Below are positions 33,744 through 41,053 of a stretch of 48,769 bases of DNA, in pieces. The stretch is from Prevotella sp. Lineage in GTDB: Bacteria > Bacteroidota > Bacteroidia > Bacteroidales > Bacteroidaceae. The position numbers were made by a program, and so were the translations under genes. The stretch lies in contig JAGCDZ010000070.1 in the NCBI GenBank assembly GCA_017650905.1, forward strand, positions 1 through 48,769. Direction: 5' to 3'. Under the pieces are notes generated by a model that did not search any database, had not been told where the DNA came from, and saw only the letters and a program-made list of their open reading frames with translations. How positions within the stretch are numbered: position 1 is the first letter of the stretch; every line of letters starts with the position of its first letter.

Positions 33744-34328
33744 CTATTTTTTTTCGTTTTCAGTTTCAAATTGACAAACCGAGTAGATAAAACGCCTCTG
33801 AGGGTCAATATACGTCTCAAAACAAAGTCCTTTCTGGCACAACACCTGCTTCATTTCATTACTGATGCCCGTGCCTGTCAGTTTCAGCGCCGCCTCCTTC
33901 ATGGTCCACAGACGGATAAAGGCCACAGCCCGGTCCTCAGCCGATTCTATCTGACACACTTCATCGTCGTTCATCGTATAGCGCACCAAGCTGTCATTAT
34001 ACGAACGAACCGACTCCACATCCACGCCCACCATCTGGTCACTCACAGCACAGATGGCCGCCTCTTTGCAATGGCTGAGATTAAAGCATATCTCAGGATG
34101 TCCGACGATTGAAGGTTTGCCGTGCTCATTATATTCGAAGATAGGATTCTCTTTGATGCCGTACACTTCGTTTAAACCCCGTTTCAGCAACTGATAAGCA
34201 AGGACACAGAGCCGCCTCCCAAGTTCATGTTTAAACTTGAGAGCCTGCTCATGTCGTTGCTCTGAAACCTCATCGAGGGCAGCGGCAAGATCAAAGTCCC
34301 AGATATCCTCACTCAAGAAAATGTGCAT
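33744..34328 (-). CDS. 4'-phosphopantetheinyl transferase
   Basis: The ATG at 34328 is chosen (194 residues), where the fold begins (MHIFLSEDIWDFDLAAALDE). The magnesium-binding motif MVGVDVESV and the downstream FIRLWTMKEAALKLTGTGI (the W-x-x-KEA block) are the two signatures of Sfp/AcpT-type transferases, and FNLSHCKEAAICAV is the third conserved block. It moves phosphopantetheine from CoA to acyl or peptidyl carrier proteins; AcpS-like housekeeping or a secondary-metabolite role cannot be told apart here. It is divergent from the DUF4332 gene. Confidence 0.93.
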   Translation of the reverse strand: MHIFLSEDIWDFDLAAALDEVSEQRHEQALKFKHELGRRLCVLAYQLLKRGLNEVYGIKENPIFEYNEHGKPSIVGHPEICFNLSHCKEAAICAVSDQMVGVDVESVRSYNDSLVRYTMNDDEVCQIESAEDRAVAFIRLWTMKEAALKLTGTGISNEMKQVLCQKGLCFETYIDPQRRFIYSVCQFETENEKK

Positions 34329-34346
34329 TGCCTCTGATTTTTCGTG

Positions 34347-34354
34347 CAAAAATA
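34347..34354 (-). promoter_or_regulatory. -7 box of the PPTase promoter
   Basis: Minus-strand TATTTTTG, 18 bp before the ATG. No clear -33 element is seen. Confidence 0.5.
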
Positions 34355-34373
34355 CAAAAAAACAGTCAAATAA

Positions 34374-34404
34374 TTGCATTTATCAGATATTTTATATATA
34401 TTTG
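34374..34404 (+). promoter_or_regulatory. Bacteroidetes promoter of the DUF4332 gene
   Basis: TTG (34374-34376), 20 bp, TATATTTG (34397-34404), 53 bp before the ATG at 34458. Confidence 0.75.
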
Positions 34405-34457
34405 CAGCATAAATCATATTATCTTTTATACTTACAAACTTTTAAAACCAACAGATT

Positions 34458-34865
34458 ATGGATTACAAGATTATTGACATCGAAGGTGTAGGCGACGTTT
34501 ATGCTGAGAAGCTGGTTGCCGCTGGTATCAACAAAGTAAGCGAACTGCTCGAGAAGTGCGCTGCCCCCAAGGGCCGCAAGGAGCTGGCCGAGGCCACAGG
34601 TATCAGTGAGAAGCTGATTCTTCGCTGGACCAACCATGCAGACCTCTTCCGTATCAACGGCGTAGGCCCTCAGTTCTCTGAGCTGTTAGAGAAGGCAGGC
34701 GTTGACACCGTTAAGGAGTTCCGTCATCGTGTAGCAGAGAACCTGCAGCCGAAGCTCGAGGAGGTCAATGCCGAGTTCCACATCTGCGGTCGTGTACCCG
34801 CAGTAAGCGAAGTGCAGAAGATGATCGACCAAGCCAAGGAGCTTGAGCCGAAGATGACCTACTAA
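34458..34865 (+). CDS. DUF4332 helix-hairpin-helix protein
   Basis: A 135-residue protein built of two helix-hairpin-helix-like units: DIEGVGDVYAEKLVAAGINK at about 8-27 and RINGVGPQFSELLEKAGVDT at about 64-83. This is the DUF4332 layout, seen in small stand-alone proteins and as C-terminal parts of larger ones. HhH units usually bind DNA backbone or other proteins; no catalytic residues are seen. It has its own promoter and terminator and no operon partner, so its target is unknown. Confidence 0.85.
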   Translation: MDYKIIDIEGVGDVYAEKLVAAGINKVSELLEKCAAPKGRKELAEATGISEKLILRWTNHADLFRINGVGPQFSELLEKAGVDTVKEFRHRVAENLQPKLEEVNAEFHICGRVPAVSEVQKMIDQAKELEPKMTY

Positions 34866-34872
34866 AAACATC

Positions 34873-34902
34873 AATCCCCGCTCGAATGAGCGGGGATTTT
34901 TC
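34873..34902. terminator. Bidirectional rho-independent terminator
   Basis: AATCCCCGCTC-GAAT-GAGCGGGGATT is a perfect 11-bp stem followed by T-rich sequence. It reaches the stop codon of the convergent nadB gene at 34901-34903. Confidence 0.9.
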
Positions 34903-36490
34903 ATTTCTTATCGTAAGCGTGTACGGGGTAGTCGATGGTGAAGTGGAGACCGCGACACTCCTTGCGTTCGAGAGCCCATCGGGTGATGAGGTAGCCCACG
35001 TTGATCATGTTACGCAGTTCACAGATATCCTTCGAGGCCTTGACGCGCTTAAACAAACGTTCCGTCTCCTCATAGAGCATGTCAAGACGATCCCAGGCAC
35101 GGTGCAGACGAAGGTCAGAACGCACGATACCCACGTAGTTCGACATAATCTGGTTCACCTCACGCACTGATTGAGTAATCAGCACCTTCTCCTCGTTGGT
35201 CATCGTACCCTCGTCATTCCACATAGGTACTTTATCATTGTAATCGTAGAGGTCGACATGCGTCAAGGAGTCCTTGGCAGCAGCATCGGCATAAACCACA
35301 GCCTCGATAAGCGAGTTGGATGCCAGACGGTTACCACCATGCAGACCTGTGCAGGAACACTCACCAAGAGCATAGAGGCGCTCAATGCTGCTCTGTCCGT
35401 TGATATCCACCTTGATACCACCACACATATAGTGGGCAGCAGGCCGTACGGGGATATAATCGGTGGTGATGTCAATACCGATAGAGAGACATTTCTGATA
35501 GATATTGGGGAAGTGATGACGTGTCTCTTCGGGGTCTTTATGAGTCACATCGAGACAGACATGGTCAATACCGTGAATCTTCATCTCCTTGTCGATGGCA
35601 CGGGCCACGATATCACGAGGTGCCAGTGAGAGACGCTCATCGTATTTCTGCATGAATTCCTCCCCATTGGGCAGTTTCAGAATGCCGCCATAGCCACGCA
35701 TGGCCTCAGTGATGAGATAGGCAGGATGCGTCTCCGATGGATTGTGGAGCACTGTGGGATGGAACTGTACGAACTCCATATCTGCTACCGTTCCCTTGGC
35801 ACGATAGACCATAGCGATACCGTCACCCGTAGCGATGACAGGGTTTGAGGTGGTGAGATAGACAGCTCCGCAGCCACCCGTACACATCACGGTGATTTTC
35901 GACAGATAGGTATCAACTTTCTGCGTCTTGGGATTCAGCACATAAGCACCATAGCACTGGATATGGGGTGAGCGACGCGTGACACGCACACCCAAATGGT
36001 GCTGGGTGATGATCTCAACGGCAAAATGGTCCTCTTTCACCTCGATATCAGGACAGGCTCGCACTGCTTCCATCAGACCACGCTGAATCTCTGCACCTGT
36101 ATCATCAGCATGGTGGAGGATGCGGAACTCAGAGTGTCCACCCTCGCGATGTAGATCGAAGGTGCCATCCTCCTTCCTATCGAAATTGACACCCCACTGC
36201 ACCAGCTCCTGAATCTGCGAAGGAGCCTGACGCACTACCTGCTCAACAGCCTTGCGATCGGAGATGTAGTCACCGGCAATGATGGTGTCTTCAATATGCT
36301 TGTCAAAGGTATCCACCTTCATGTTCGTCACGCTCGCCACACCGCCTTGTGCAAACGACGTGTTAGCCTCATCGAGCGAGGTCTTACAGATCATACACAC
36401 CTTGCCCTTCTTGGCACGTGCCACCTTCAGGGCGTAACTCATACCGGCCACGCCTGCTCCGATAATCAGAAAGTCATACTTGTATAACAT
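34901..36490 (-). CDS. nadB: L-aspartate oxidase
   Basis: The start is the ATG at 36490 (529 residues), directly before the FAD fold MLYKYDFLIIGAGVAGMSYA (GAGVAG at 11-16). SFAQGGVASV, REGGHSEFRILHHADDTGAE and MCGGIKVDINGQSS are NadB/SdhA-family blocks; the HxxxR-type and EGGHS-like residues mark aspartate oxidase over succinate dehydrogenase. The enzyme makes iminoaspartate for quinolinate and NAD synthesis, using fumarate as acceptor in anaerobes. No nadA or nadC is adjacent. Its promoter -33 lies in a 7-bp repeat array. Confidence 0.95.
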   Translation of the reverse strand: MLYKYDFLIIGAGVAGMSYALKVARAKKGKVCMICKTSLDEANTSFAQGGVASVTNMKVDTFDKHIEDTIIAGDYISDRKAVEQVVRQAPSQIQELVQWGVNFDRKEDGTFDLHREGGHSEFRILHHADDTGAEIQRGLMEAVRACPDIEVKEDHFAVEIITQHHLGVRVTRRSPHIQCYGAYVLNPKTQKVDTYLSKITVMCTGGCGAVYLTTSNPVIATGDGIAMVYRAKGTVADMEFVQFHPTVLHNPSETHPAYLITEAMRGYGGILKLPNGEEFMQKYDERLSLAPRDIVARAIDKEMKIHGIDHVCLDVTHKDPEETRHHFPNIYQKCLSIGIDITTDYIPVRPAAHYMCGGIKVDINGQSSIERLYALGECSCTGLHGGNRLASNSLIEAVVYADAAAKDSLTHVDLYDYNDKVPMWNDEGTMTNEEKVLITQSVREVNQIMSNYVGIVRSDLRLHRAWDRLDMLYEETERLFKRVKASKDICELRNMINVGYLITRWALERKECRGLHFTIDYPVHAYDKK

Positions 36491-36512
36491 AAGCAAAATC
36501 AATAATCTGCTG

Positions 36513-36543
36513 CAAAGATACAAAATAATTGATAATTGACAAC
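36513..36543 (-). promoter_or_regulatory. Bacteroidetes promoter of nadB, -33 box inside a repeat array
   Basis: Minus strand: GTTG (36540-36543), 19 bp, TATCTTTG (36513-36520). The -33 triplet comes from the ACAACTG unit of the 7-bp array. Confidence 0.68.
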
Positions 36544-36559
36544 TGATAATTGATAATTA
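36525..36559. repeat. 7-bp tandem array between the nadB and dacB promoters
   Basis: Five contiguous units: ATAATTG, ATAATTG, ACAACTG, ATAATTG, ATAATTA. The array lies exactly between the two divergent -7 boxes (36513-36520 and 36565-36572). Confidence 0.88.
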
Positions 36560-36564
36560 TTTTG

Positions 36565-36572
36565 TAATTTTG
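36565..36572 (+). promoter_or_regulatory. -7 box of the dacB promoter
   Basis: TAATTTTG matches TAnnTTTG and ends 9 bp before the dacB ATG, so the leader would be only a few nucleotides. Its -33 position falls inside the 7-bp array. Confidence 0.65.
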
Positions 36573-36581
36573 CCGAAGAAT

Positions 36582-37829
36582 ATGAAGAAATTATTACTGA
36601 TACTTTATATCGCTGGCCTTGCAACTGCCATGCAGGCTCAGAACTCACTGGGGACGGGTCTCAGTGAGTCCTTGGTCGACGACTCATTAAGAACCGTCCC
36701 CAATGAGCTCCAATGGCCGGAGAATGTGACGGCACGCCTCGATAGTCTCATGAACGAGCCTTTGCTGAAGAAGACACAGCTGGGACTGATGGTCTACGAC
36801 CTGACGGCCGACTCTGCTATCTACAAGCAGGGCGAGCAACAGACCTTGCGTCCTGCCTCCGCCATGAAACTGGTGACAGCCATCACCGCCATCGATAAGT
36901 TGGGCGGCGGCTACCAATTCCGCACCTCACTCTATTATATGGGATTTATCGAACGTAACATCCTTAGGGGCAACCTCTACTGCGTGGGTGGCATGGATCC
37001 CCGTTTCAACAACGATGATATGCGCGCCTTTGTGGAGAGCATTCAGAAAAACGGAATTGACACAATCTGCGGACGGCTGATAGCAGACACCTCCATGAAA
37101 GACGATACACGCCTGGGGGAAGGCTGGTGCTGGGATGACGACAACCCCTCGCTGACACCCTTGCTCATCGGAAAGAAAGACCTGTTCATGGAGAAATTCC
37201 GTCAGGAACTCAACGATGCGGGCATCATTGTGATAGACAACGAGGAGGCGATAGCTGGCAACAAGACGAAAAACCGACCGCTCATTCACCTCTGCTCACG
37301 ATTCCACTCCTTAGATCAGGTACTGATGCGGATGCTGAAGGAGAGCGACAATCTCTATGCTGAGTCGGTGCTCTATCAGATTGCCGCTTCGGGAGGCGTC
37401 AAGAATGCTTCGGCTACCCATGCCCGTCAATGGATCAACAAACTCGTGAGCCGCATCGGACTCAATCCTGGTGAATATAAGTTTGCTGACGGTAGCGGAT
37501 TATCGCTCTATAACTATGTCTCTGCAGAGCTTCTGGTGAGTCTGTTGCGCTATGCCTATCACAATCAGAATATCTACGGACAGCTCTACCCTGCCCTGCC
37601 TGTCGCAGGTGTCGACGGAACGTTGGAAAAGCGTATGAAGGGTGCCTTCACCAATGGCAACGTGAGGGCGAAGACGGGCACGCTGACAGGCATCTCATCA
37701 CTCGCAGGCTACTGCACTGCAGCCAACGGACATCAGCTGGCCTTCGCCATCATCAATCAAGGCGTGTTACGCAATGCCAGTGGAAAAACGTTTCAGGATA
37801 AGGTCTGCACAGCCTTGTGCGAACCGTAA
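36582..37829 (+). CDS. dacB: D-alanyl-D-alanine carboxypeptidase/endopeptidase (PBP4, S13 family)
   Basis: A 415-residue exported protein with signal peptide MKKLLLILYIAGLATAMQAQ. The penicillin-binding motifs are present: SxxK at Ser93-Lys96 (RPASAMKLVTAI), SxN in LKESDNLYAESVLY, and KTG in VRAKTGTLTGISS. The block FADGSGLSLYNYVSAELLVS is typical of S13 enzymes. It trims or cleaves peptidoglycan cross-links in the periplasm. It is somewhat shorter than E. coli DacB. The ATG at 36582 is used, since an upstream TTG overlaps the -7 box. Confidence 0.95.
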   Translation: MKKLLLILYIAGLATAMQAQNSLGTGLSESLVDDSLRTVPNELQWPENVTARLDSLMNEPLLKKTQLGLMVYDLTADSAIYKQGEQQTLRPASAMKLVTAITAIDKLGGGYQFRTSLYYMGFIERNILRGNLYCVGGMDPRFNNDDMRAFVESIQKNGIDTICGRLIADTSMKDDTRLGEGWCWDDDNPSLTPLLIGKKDLFMEKFRQELNDAGIIVIDNEEAIAGNKTKNRPLIHLCSRFHSLDQVLMRMLKESDNLYAESVLYQIAASGGVKNASATHARQWINKLVSRIGLNPGEYKFADGSGLSLYNYVSAELLVSLLRYAYHNQNIYGQLYPALPVAGVDGTLEKRMKGAFTNGNVRAKTGTLTGISSLAGYCTAANGHQLAFAIINQGVLRNASGKTFQDKVCTALCEP

Positions 37830-37839
37830 GGATACAATA

Positions 37840-37868
37840 ATCCCCGCCGATTGGGCGGGGATTTATTT
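37840..37868. terminator. Bidirectional rho-independent terminator
   Basis: AATCCCCGCC-GATTG-GGCGGGGATT is a perfect 10-bp stem with a T-rich right flank, between dacB and the convergent outer-membrane gene. Confidence 0.9.
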
Positions 37869-37871
37869 TAT

Positions 37872-38471
37872 TTAGAAGTTCAGACCGAGATTCAGGAACA
37901 GTGCATTGTTGTGAGCAGTGATGTCGTCACTATCCACAAAGTTGGTCACTGCAAACTGATAGCCGAGTTCGGCATAAAGCTTGTTGTATTCTACACCACA
38001 ACCGAGTTTGAAGCCCATGTTGTTACGATTCGGACGGAATTGATCCTTAGGTACGGTCTCTCCCTTATACTTATACTCAGAGCTGACAGCATAAGCGAAA
38101 TAAGGTCCGATAAACGGCAGAACGGCAATATCGTCGGTAGCCTTAATACCATACTTCACCAGAATGGGGATTTCAAGGTTGTCGTGGGTAATCGTAATAT
38201 TGTCCTCCTTGGCACCACGCTGGGTATAATAAAGACCAGACTCCAGGAATACAGGAGATGAGTGAGAAACGCGCAAGCCTACAACACCAGCCAGGGTGAG
38301 ACCGACTTTCGAGCCTACAGAGACGTCACCACCCACAGAGGCAATTGTTCCACCGAAGCGTACACCATAATACAAATTCTCTTTGTCGAGTTCAAAACCA
38401 CCGCTCGAATACTGAGCGAACATAGGTACAGCCATAAGAGCTGCAACAATTGAAACTAATAACTTTTTCAT
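37872..38471 (-). CDS. Outer-membrane beta-barrel protein (porin family)
   Basis: A 199-residue protein with signal peptide MKKLLVSIVAALMAVPMFAQ and about eight amphipathic strands: NLYYGVRFGGTIASVGG, KVGLTLAGVVGLRVSH, FLESGLYYTQRG, LEIPILVKYGIKA, MGFKLGCGVEYNKLYAELGY and the final NALFLNLGLNF, which ends in phenylalanine as expected for BAM substrates. It belongs to the OmpA-like/PorT-like eight-strand barrel group (PF13568-type). Role unknown. It is divergent from mutY, with a 7-bp array between the promoters. Confidence 0.87.
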   Translation of the reverse strand: MKKLLVSIVAALMAVPMFAQYSSGGFELDKENLYYGVRFGGTIASVGGDVSVGSKVGLTLAGVVGLRVSHSSPVFLESGLYYTQRGAKEDNITITHDNLEIPILVKYGIKATDDIAVLPFIGPYFAYAVSSEYKYKGETVPKDQFRPNRNNMGFKLGCGVEYNKLYAELGYQFAVTNFVDSDDITAHNNALFLNLGLNF

Positions 38472-38515
38472 ACCTTATTAATTTTATGAAGTTACTTTTC
38501 GTCACTATGACGGTG

Positions 38516-38523
38516 CAAAGATA
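38516..38523 (-). promoter_or_regulatory. -7 box of the outer-membrane gene promoter
   Basis: Minus-strand TATCTTTG; the leader is about 40 nt. The -33 position lies in the repeat array 38531-38558. Confidence 0.65.
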
Positions 38524-38530
38524 ATAAAAA

Positions 38531-38558
38531 AAGTGAATAGTGAGTAGTGAAAATTGAA
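38531..38558. repeat. 7-bp tandem array in the mutY divergent promoter region
   Basis: Units AAGTGAA, TAGTGAG, TAGTGAA and AATTGAA are contiguous and lie between the divergent -7 boxes at 38516-38523 and 38567-38574. The unit is close to that of the array at 24088-24115. Confidence 0.8.
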
Positions 38559-38566
38559 AAATTTCA

Positions 38567-38574
38567 TAACTTTG
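38567..38574 (+). promoter_or_regulatory. -7 box of the mutY promoter
   Basis: TAACTTTG, 19 bp before the mutY ATG. The place of the -33 box is inside the 7-bp array, with no clear TTTG. Confidence 0.65.
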
Positions 38575-38593
38575 CAGTCAAAATCTTACTCAA

Positions 38594-39619
38594 ATGGAGG
38601 CAAAAAGCGCAATAAACGGCTTCGCACATACATTATTAGACTGGTTTCAGACTTACGGTCGCGAGCTACCTTGGCGACTGACAAGCGACCCCTATGCCAT
38701 CTGGCTCTCGGAAATCATCCTCCAGCAGACACAGGTCAAGCAGGGCTGGGACTACTGGCAACGGTTCATGCATCGCTGGCCCACCGTCGACGACCTGGCT
38801 GCAGCCTCAGAGGATGAAGTGCTGCGCGAGTGGCAGGGATTGGGCTATTACAGTCGCGCCCGTAACTTGCATTTTGCAGCCCGTCAGATTGTTGCCTTAG
38901 AGCATTTCCCCAATACTTTCGAGGAAATCAAACAGCTAAAAGGCGTTGGCGACTATACTGCAGCAGCCATTGCGAGCATTGCCTTCGGACAACCCACTGC
39001 TGTGGTCGATGGTAATGTCTATCGGGTATTGGCCCGTCATTTCGGCATCGCAACACCCATCAATAGCACAGAGGGAAAGAAAGAATTTTCAGCCTTGGCA
39101 CAGAGTCTGATGCCTGAGGCCTCAGGCACCAACGATGAAAACATCTGCGGGCTTTATAACCAGGCCATTATGGATTTCGGCGCCATCCAATGCACCCCCC
39201 AGTCGCCCAAATGCATTGTCTGCCCATTGCAAGAATCTTGCGAAGCCCTACGCTCAGGGAAGGTCAGCCTGCTACCAATAAAGCAGAAGACCCTCAAGAT
39301 CAAGACCCGCCACCTTATTTATATATATATCCGTTATCAAGGTGAGACTGCCATCCACCGTCGTGGTGAAGGCGACATCTGGCAAGGGCTGTGGGAACCG
39401 CTGCTCGTAGATGAGAATACAGGCATCGGAATCAAAGGAAAACTCATTGCCAAAGATGTGAAACATATTCTGACGCATCGGGTACTGACGGCCGACTTCT
39501 ATCTCTGGGAGCCCAATGAGCGCCCTCAACTGCCTGATGATTACATCTGGATCAAAGAAGCGGATATCGACAACTACGGCATCCCCCGCCTCATCGACAT
39601 CCTCCTCACCAAACTATAA
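38594..39619 (+). CDS. mutY: A/G-specific adenine DNA glycosylase
   Basis: A 341-residue MutY. Catalytic Glu40 is in WLSEIILQQTQVKQGWDYW, the helix-hairpin-helix is LKGVGDYTAAAIASIAFG, and the catalytic Asp139 is in AVVDGNVYRVLAR. The [4Fe-4S] ligands are Cys200, Cys207, Cys210 and Cys216, in the exact C-x6-C-x2-C-x5-C spacing. A NUDIX-like 8-oxoG recognition domain follows (about 230-341, with GEGDIWQGLWEPLL). It removes adenine paired with 8-oxoguanine. The 3' end overlaps the convergent helicase gene by 6 bp, with no terminator between them. Confidence 0.97.
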   Translation: MEAKSAINGFAHTLLDWFQTYGRELPWRLTSDPYAIWLSEIILQQTQVKQGWDYWQRFMHRWPTVDDLAAASEDEVLREWQGLGYYSRARNLHFAARQIVALEHFPNTFEEIKQLKGVGDYTAAAIASIAFGQPTAVVDGNVYRVLARHFGIATPINSTEGKKEFSALAQSLMPEASGTNDENICGLYNQAIMDFGAIQCTPQSPKCIVCPLQESCEALRSGKVSLLPIKQKTLKIKTRHLIYIYIRYQGETAIHRRGEGDIWQGLWEPLLVDENTGIGIKGKLIAKDVKHILTHRVLTADFYLWEPNERPQLPDDYIWIKEADIDNYGIPRLIDILLTKL

Positions 39620-41053
39620 ACTATCCTCCGTCTGCGTCTTCGGCCAATTCACCAAAAACAGCTTCTCCGTTGCACGCGTAAAAGCCGTATAGAGCCAGTG
39701 GATATAGTCGGGCGTGAGCATATCATCCGTCATATACCCCTGATCCAGATAGATGTGCGCCCACTGCCCACCCTGCGCCTTATGACAGGTAACGGCATAG
39801 GCAAACTTCACCTGCAGCGCATTATAATAGCGGTCATTCTTCAGTTTCTCGATGCGGTCTGTCTTTCTGGGTATATCACTATAGTCCTCCAACACGGCAT
39901 TGTAGAGTTGTTCCTGCTGTTCCCTTGTGAGCGCAGGTGCCTCCGTTGTAAGCGAGTCAAGCATCACGATAGCCGTCAGTTCATAATCGTCATAATCAGG
40001 AAACTGCATCGTAGCCTCAGCAAAGCGGAATCCGTAGAGCTCCTGCACATGCCTCACCCGCCGCAACACAGCCCTGTCGCCATTAGCAATAAACTCAATG
40101 CCCTCCTGACTCCCTTCTCCCGACTCTTTCACCCAGAAATAGTTATTCTTCACAATCATGAGCAAATCGCCCCGACACAGTTCGCTCTCACGGTCGAGCA
40201 CCATATTGCGGATGCCTTGATTATAGATGTTCGCCCGTTTGTTGCTGCGGGTGATGACCATCGTCTCGTCCATCCCCACCCTGCTATAACTGCTCGATAG
40301 CGACTCTATCAGTTCATCGCCCGGCACCACCTGGATATCCGCAAATCCTTTCAATCGTATCTGAGGCAAGGCCACCACATCGCCATCAAGCGACAACTGG
40401 CGGATCATAGTGGCGTTCCACAGGATGCCCGACCCCTCACTCTGACGAAGCACCTGATTCAGGTCGCTCTCATACACCTCCATGCCATAGCCTCGGAGCA
40501 TCGAAGCCGAGAGGGCCGGACTCTCCTCCTCACCCACAGGTGGCAACTGCGCCTTATCGCCGATGAGCAGCAGACGACAGTTCTGACCGTTGTAGACGAA
40601 CTGCATCAGATCGTCCAACAGACACCCGCTACCGAAAGCCATATCACCCAAACCCAGGTTCGCAATCATCGACGCCTCGTCCACGATAAACAGCGTATCC
40701 TTGTTCAGATTGTCATTCAGGCTGAATGAGCTCAGATCGCCTGCCGACTTCTGCCGATAGATACGACGGTGGATGGTATAAGCAGCATGCCCCGAATAGA
40801 GCGAGAATACCTTCGCAGCACGGCCTGTCGGTGCCAGCAGCATCAGCTTCTGGTTCAGCGTTGTCAGCGCCCTCACCATCGCACCAGCCAGCGTGGTCTT
40901 GCCCGTTCCAGCCGAGCCTCGCAGTATCATCACCACATGCTCCTGCCTGTCGGTCATAAACCTCGCAAACACCTCCAACGCCCGCTCCTGCTCGGGGGTA
41001 GGCGTAAAACCGAAGGTCTGCAGAATCCGGTATTTCAGCTCGTCCTGTATCAT
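39614..41053 (-). CDS. RecD/Pif1-like ATP-dependent DNA helicase
   Basis: A 479-residue superfamily-1 helicase. It has Walker A RGSAGTGKTTL (GSAGTGKT at 46-53), motif II LFIVDEASMI near 116, LLIGDKAQLPPVG (motif III), and a C-terminal UvrD/RecD-like segment VKFAYAVTCHKAQGGQWAHI with LYTAFTRATEKLFLV (motifs V-VI). No RecB or RecC gene is near, so it is a stand-alone RecD2-type enzyme without the long N-terminal region. Its ATG overlaps the ftsZ stop by one base (TAATG), implying translational coupling. Exact role in repair or replication unknown. Confidence 0.9.
   Translation of the reverse strand: MIQDELKYRILQTFGFTPTPEQERALEVFARFMTDRQEHVVMILRGSAGTGKTTLAGAMVRALTTLNQKLMLLAPTGRAAKVFSLYSGHAAYTIHRRIYRQKSAGDLSSFSLNDNLNKDTLFIVDEASMIANLGLGDMAFGSGCLLDDLMQFVYNGQNCRLLLIGDKAQLPPVGEEESPALSASMLRGYGMEVYESDLNQVLRQSEGSGILWNATMIRQLSLDGDVVALPQIRLKGFADIQVVPGDELIESLSSSYSRVGMDETMVITRSNKRANIYNQGIRNMVLDRESELCRGDLLMIVKNNYFWVKESGEGSQEGIEFIANGDRAVLRRVRHVQELYGFRFAEATMQFPDYDDYELTAIVMLDSLTTEAPALTREQQEQLYNAVLEDYSDIPRKTDRIEKLKNDRYYNALQVKFAYAVTCHKAQGGQWAHIYLDQGYMTDDMLTPDYIHWLYTAFTRATEKLFLVNWPKTQTEDSL

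Noticed and set aside
33744-34865. Biosynthetic gene cluster around the PPTase
   Set aside because: No carrier-protein, polyketide or peptide synthetase genes are near; neighbours are housekeeping or unrelated.
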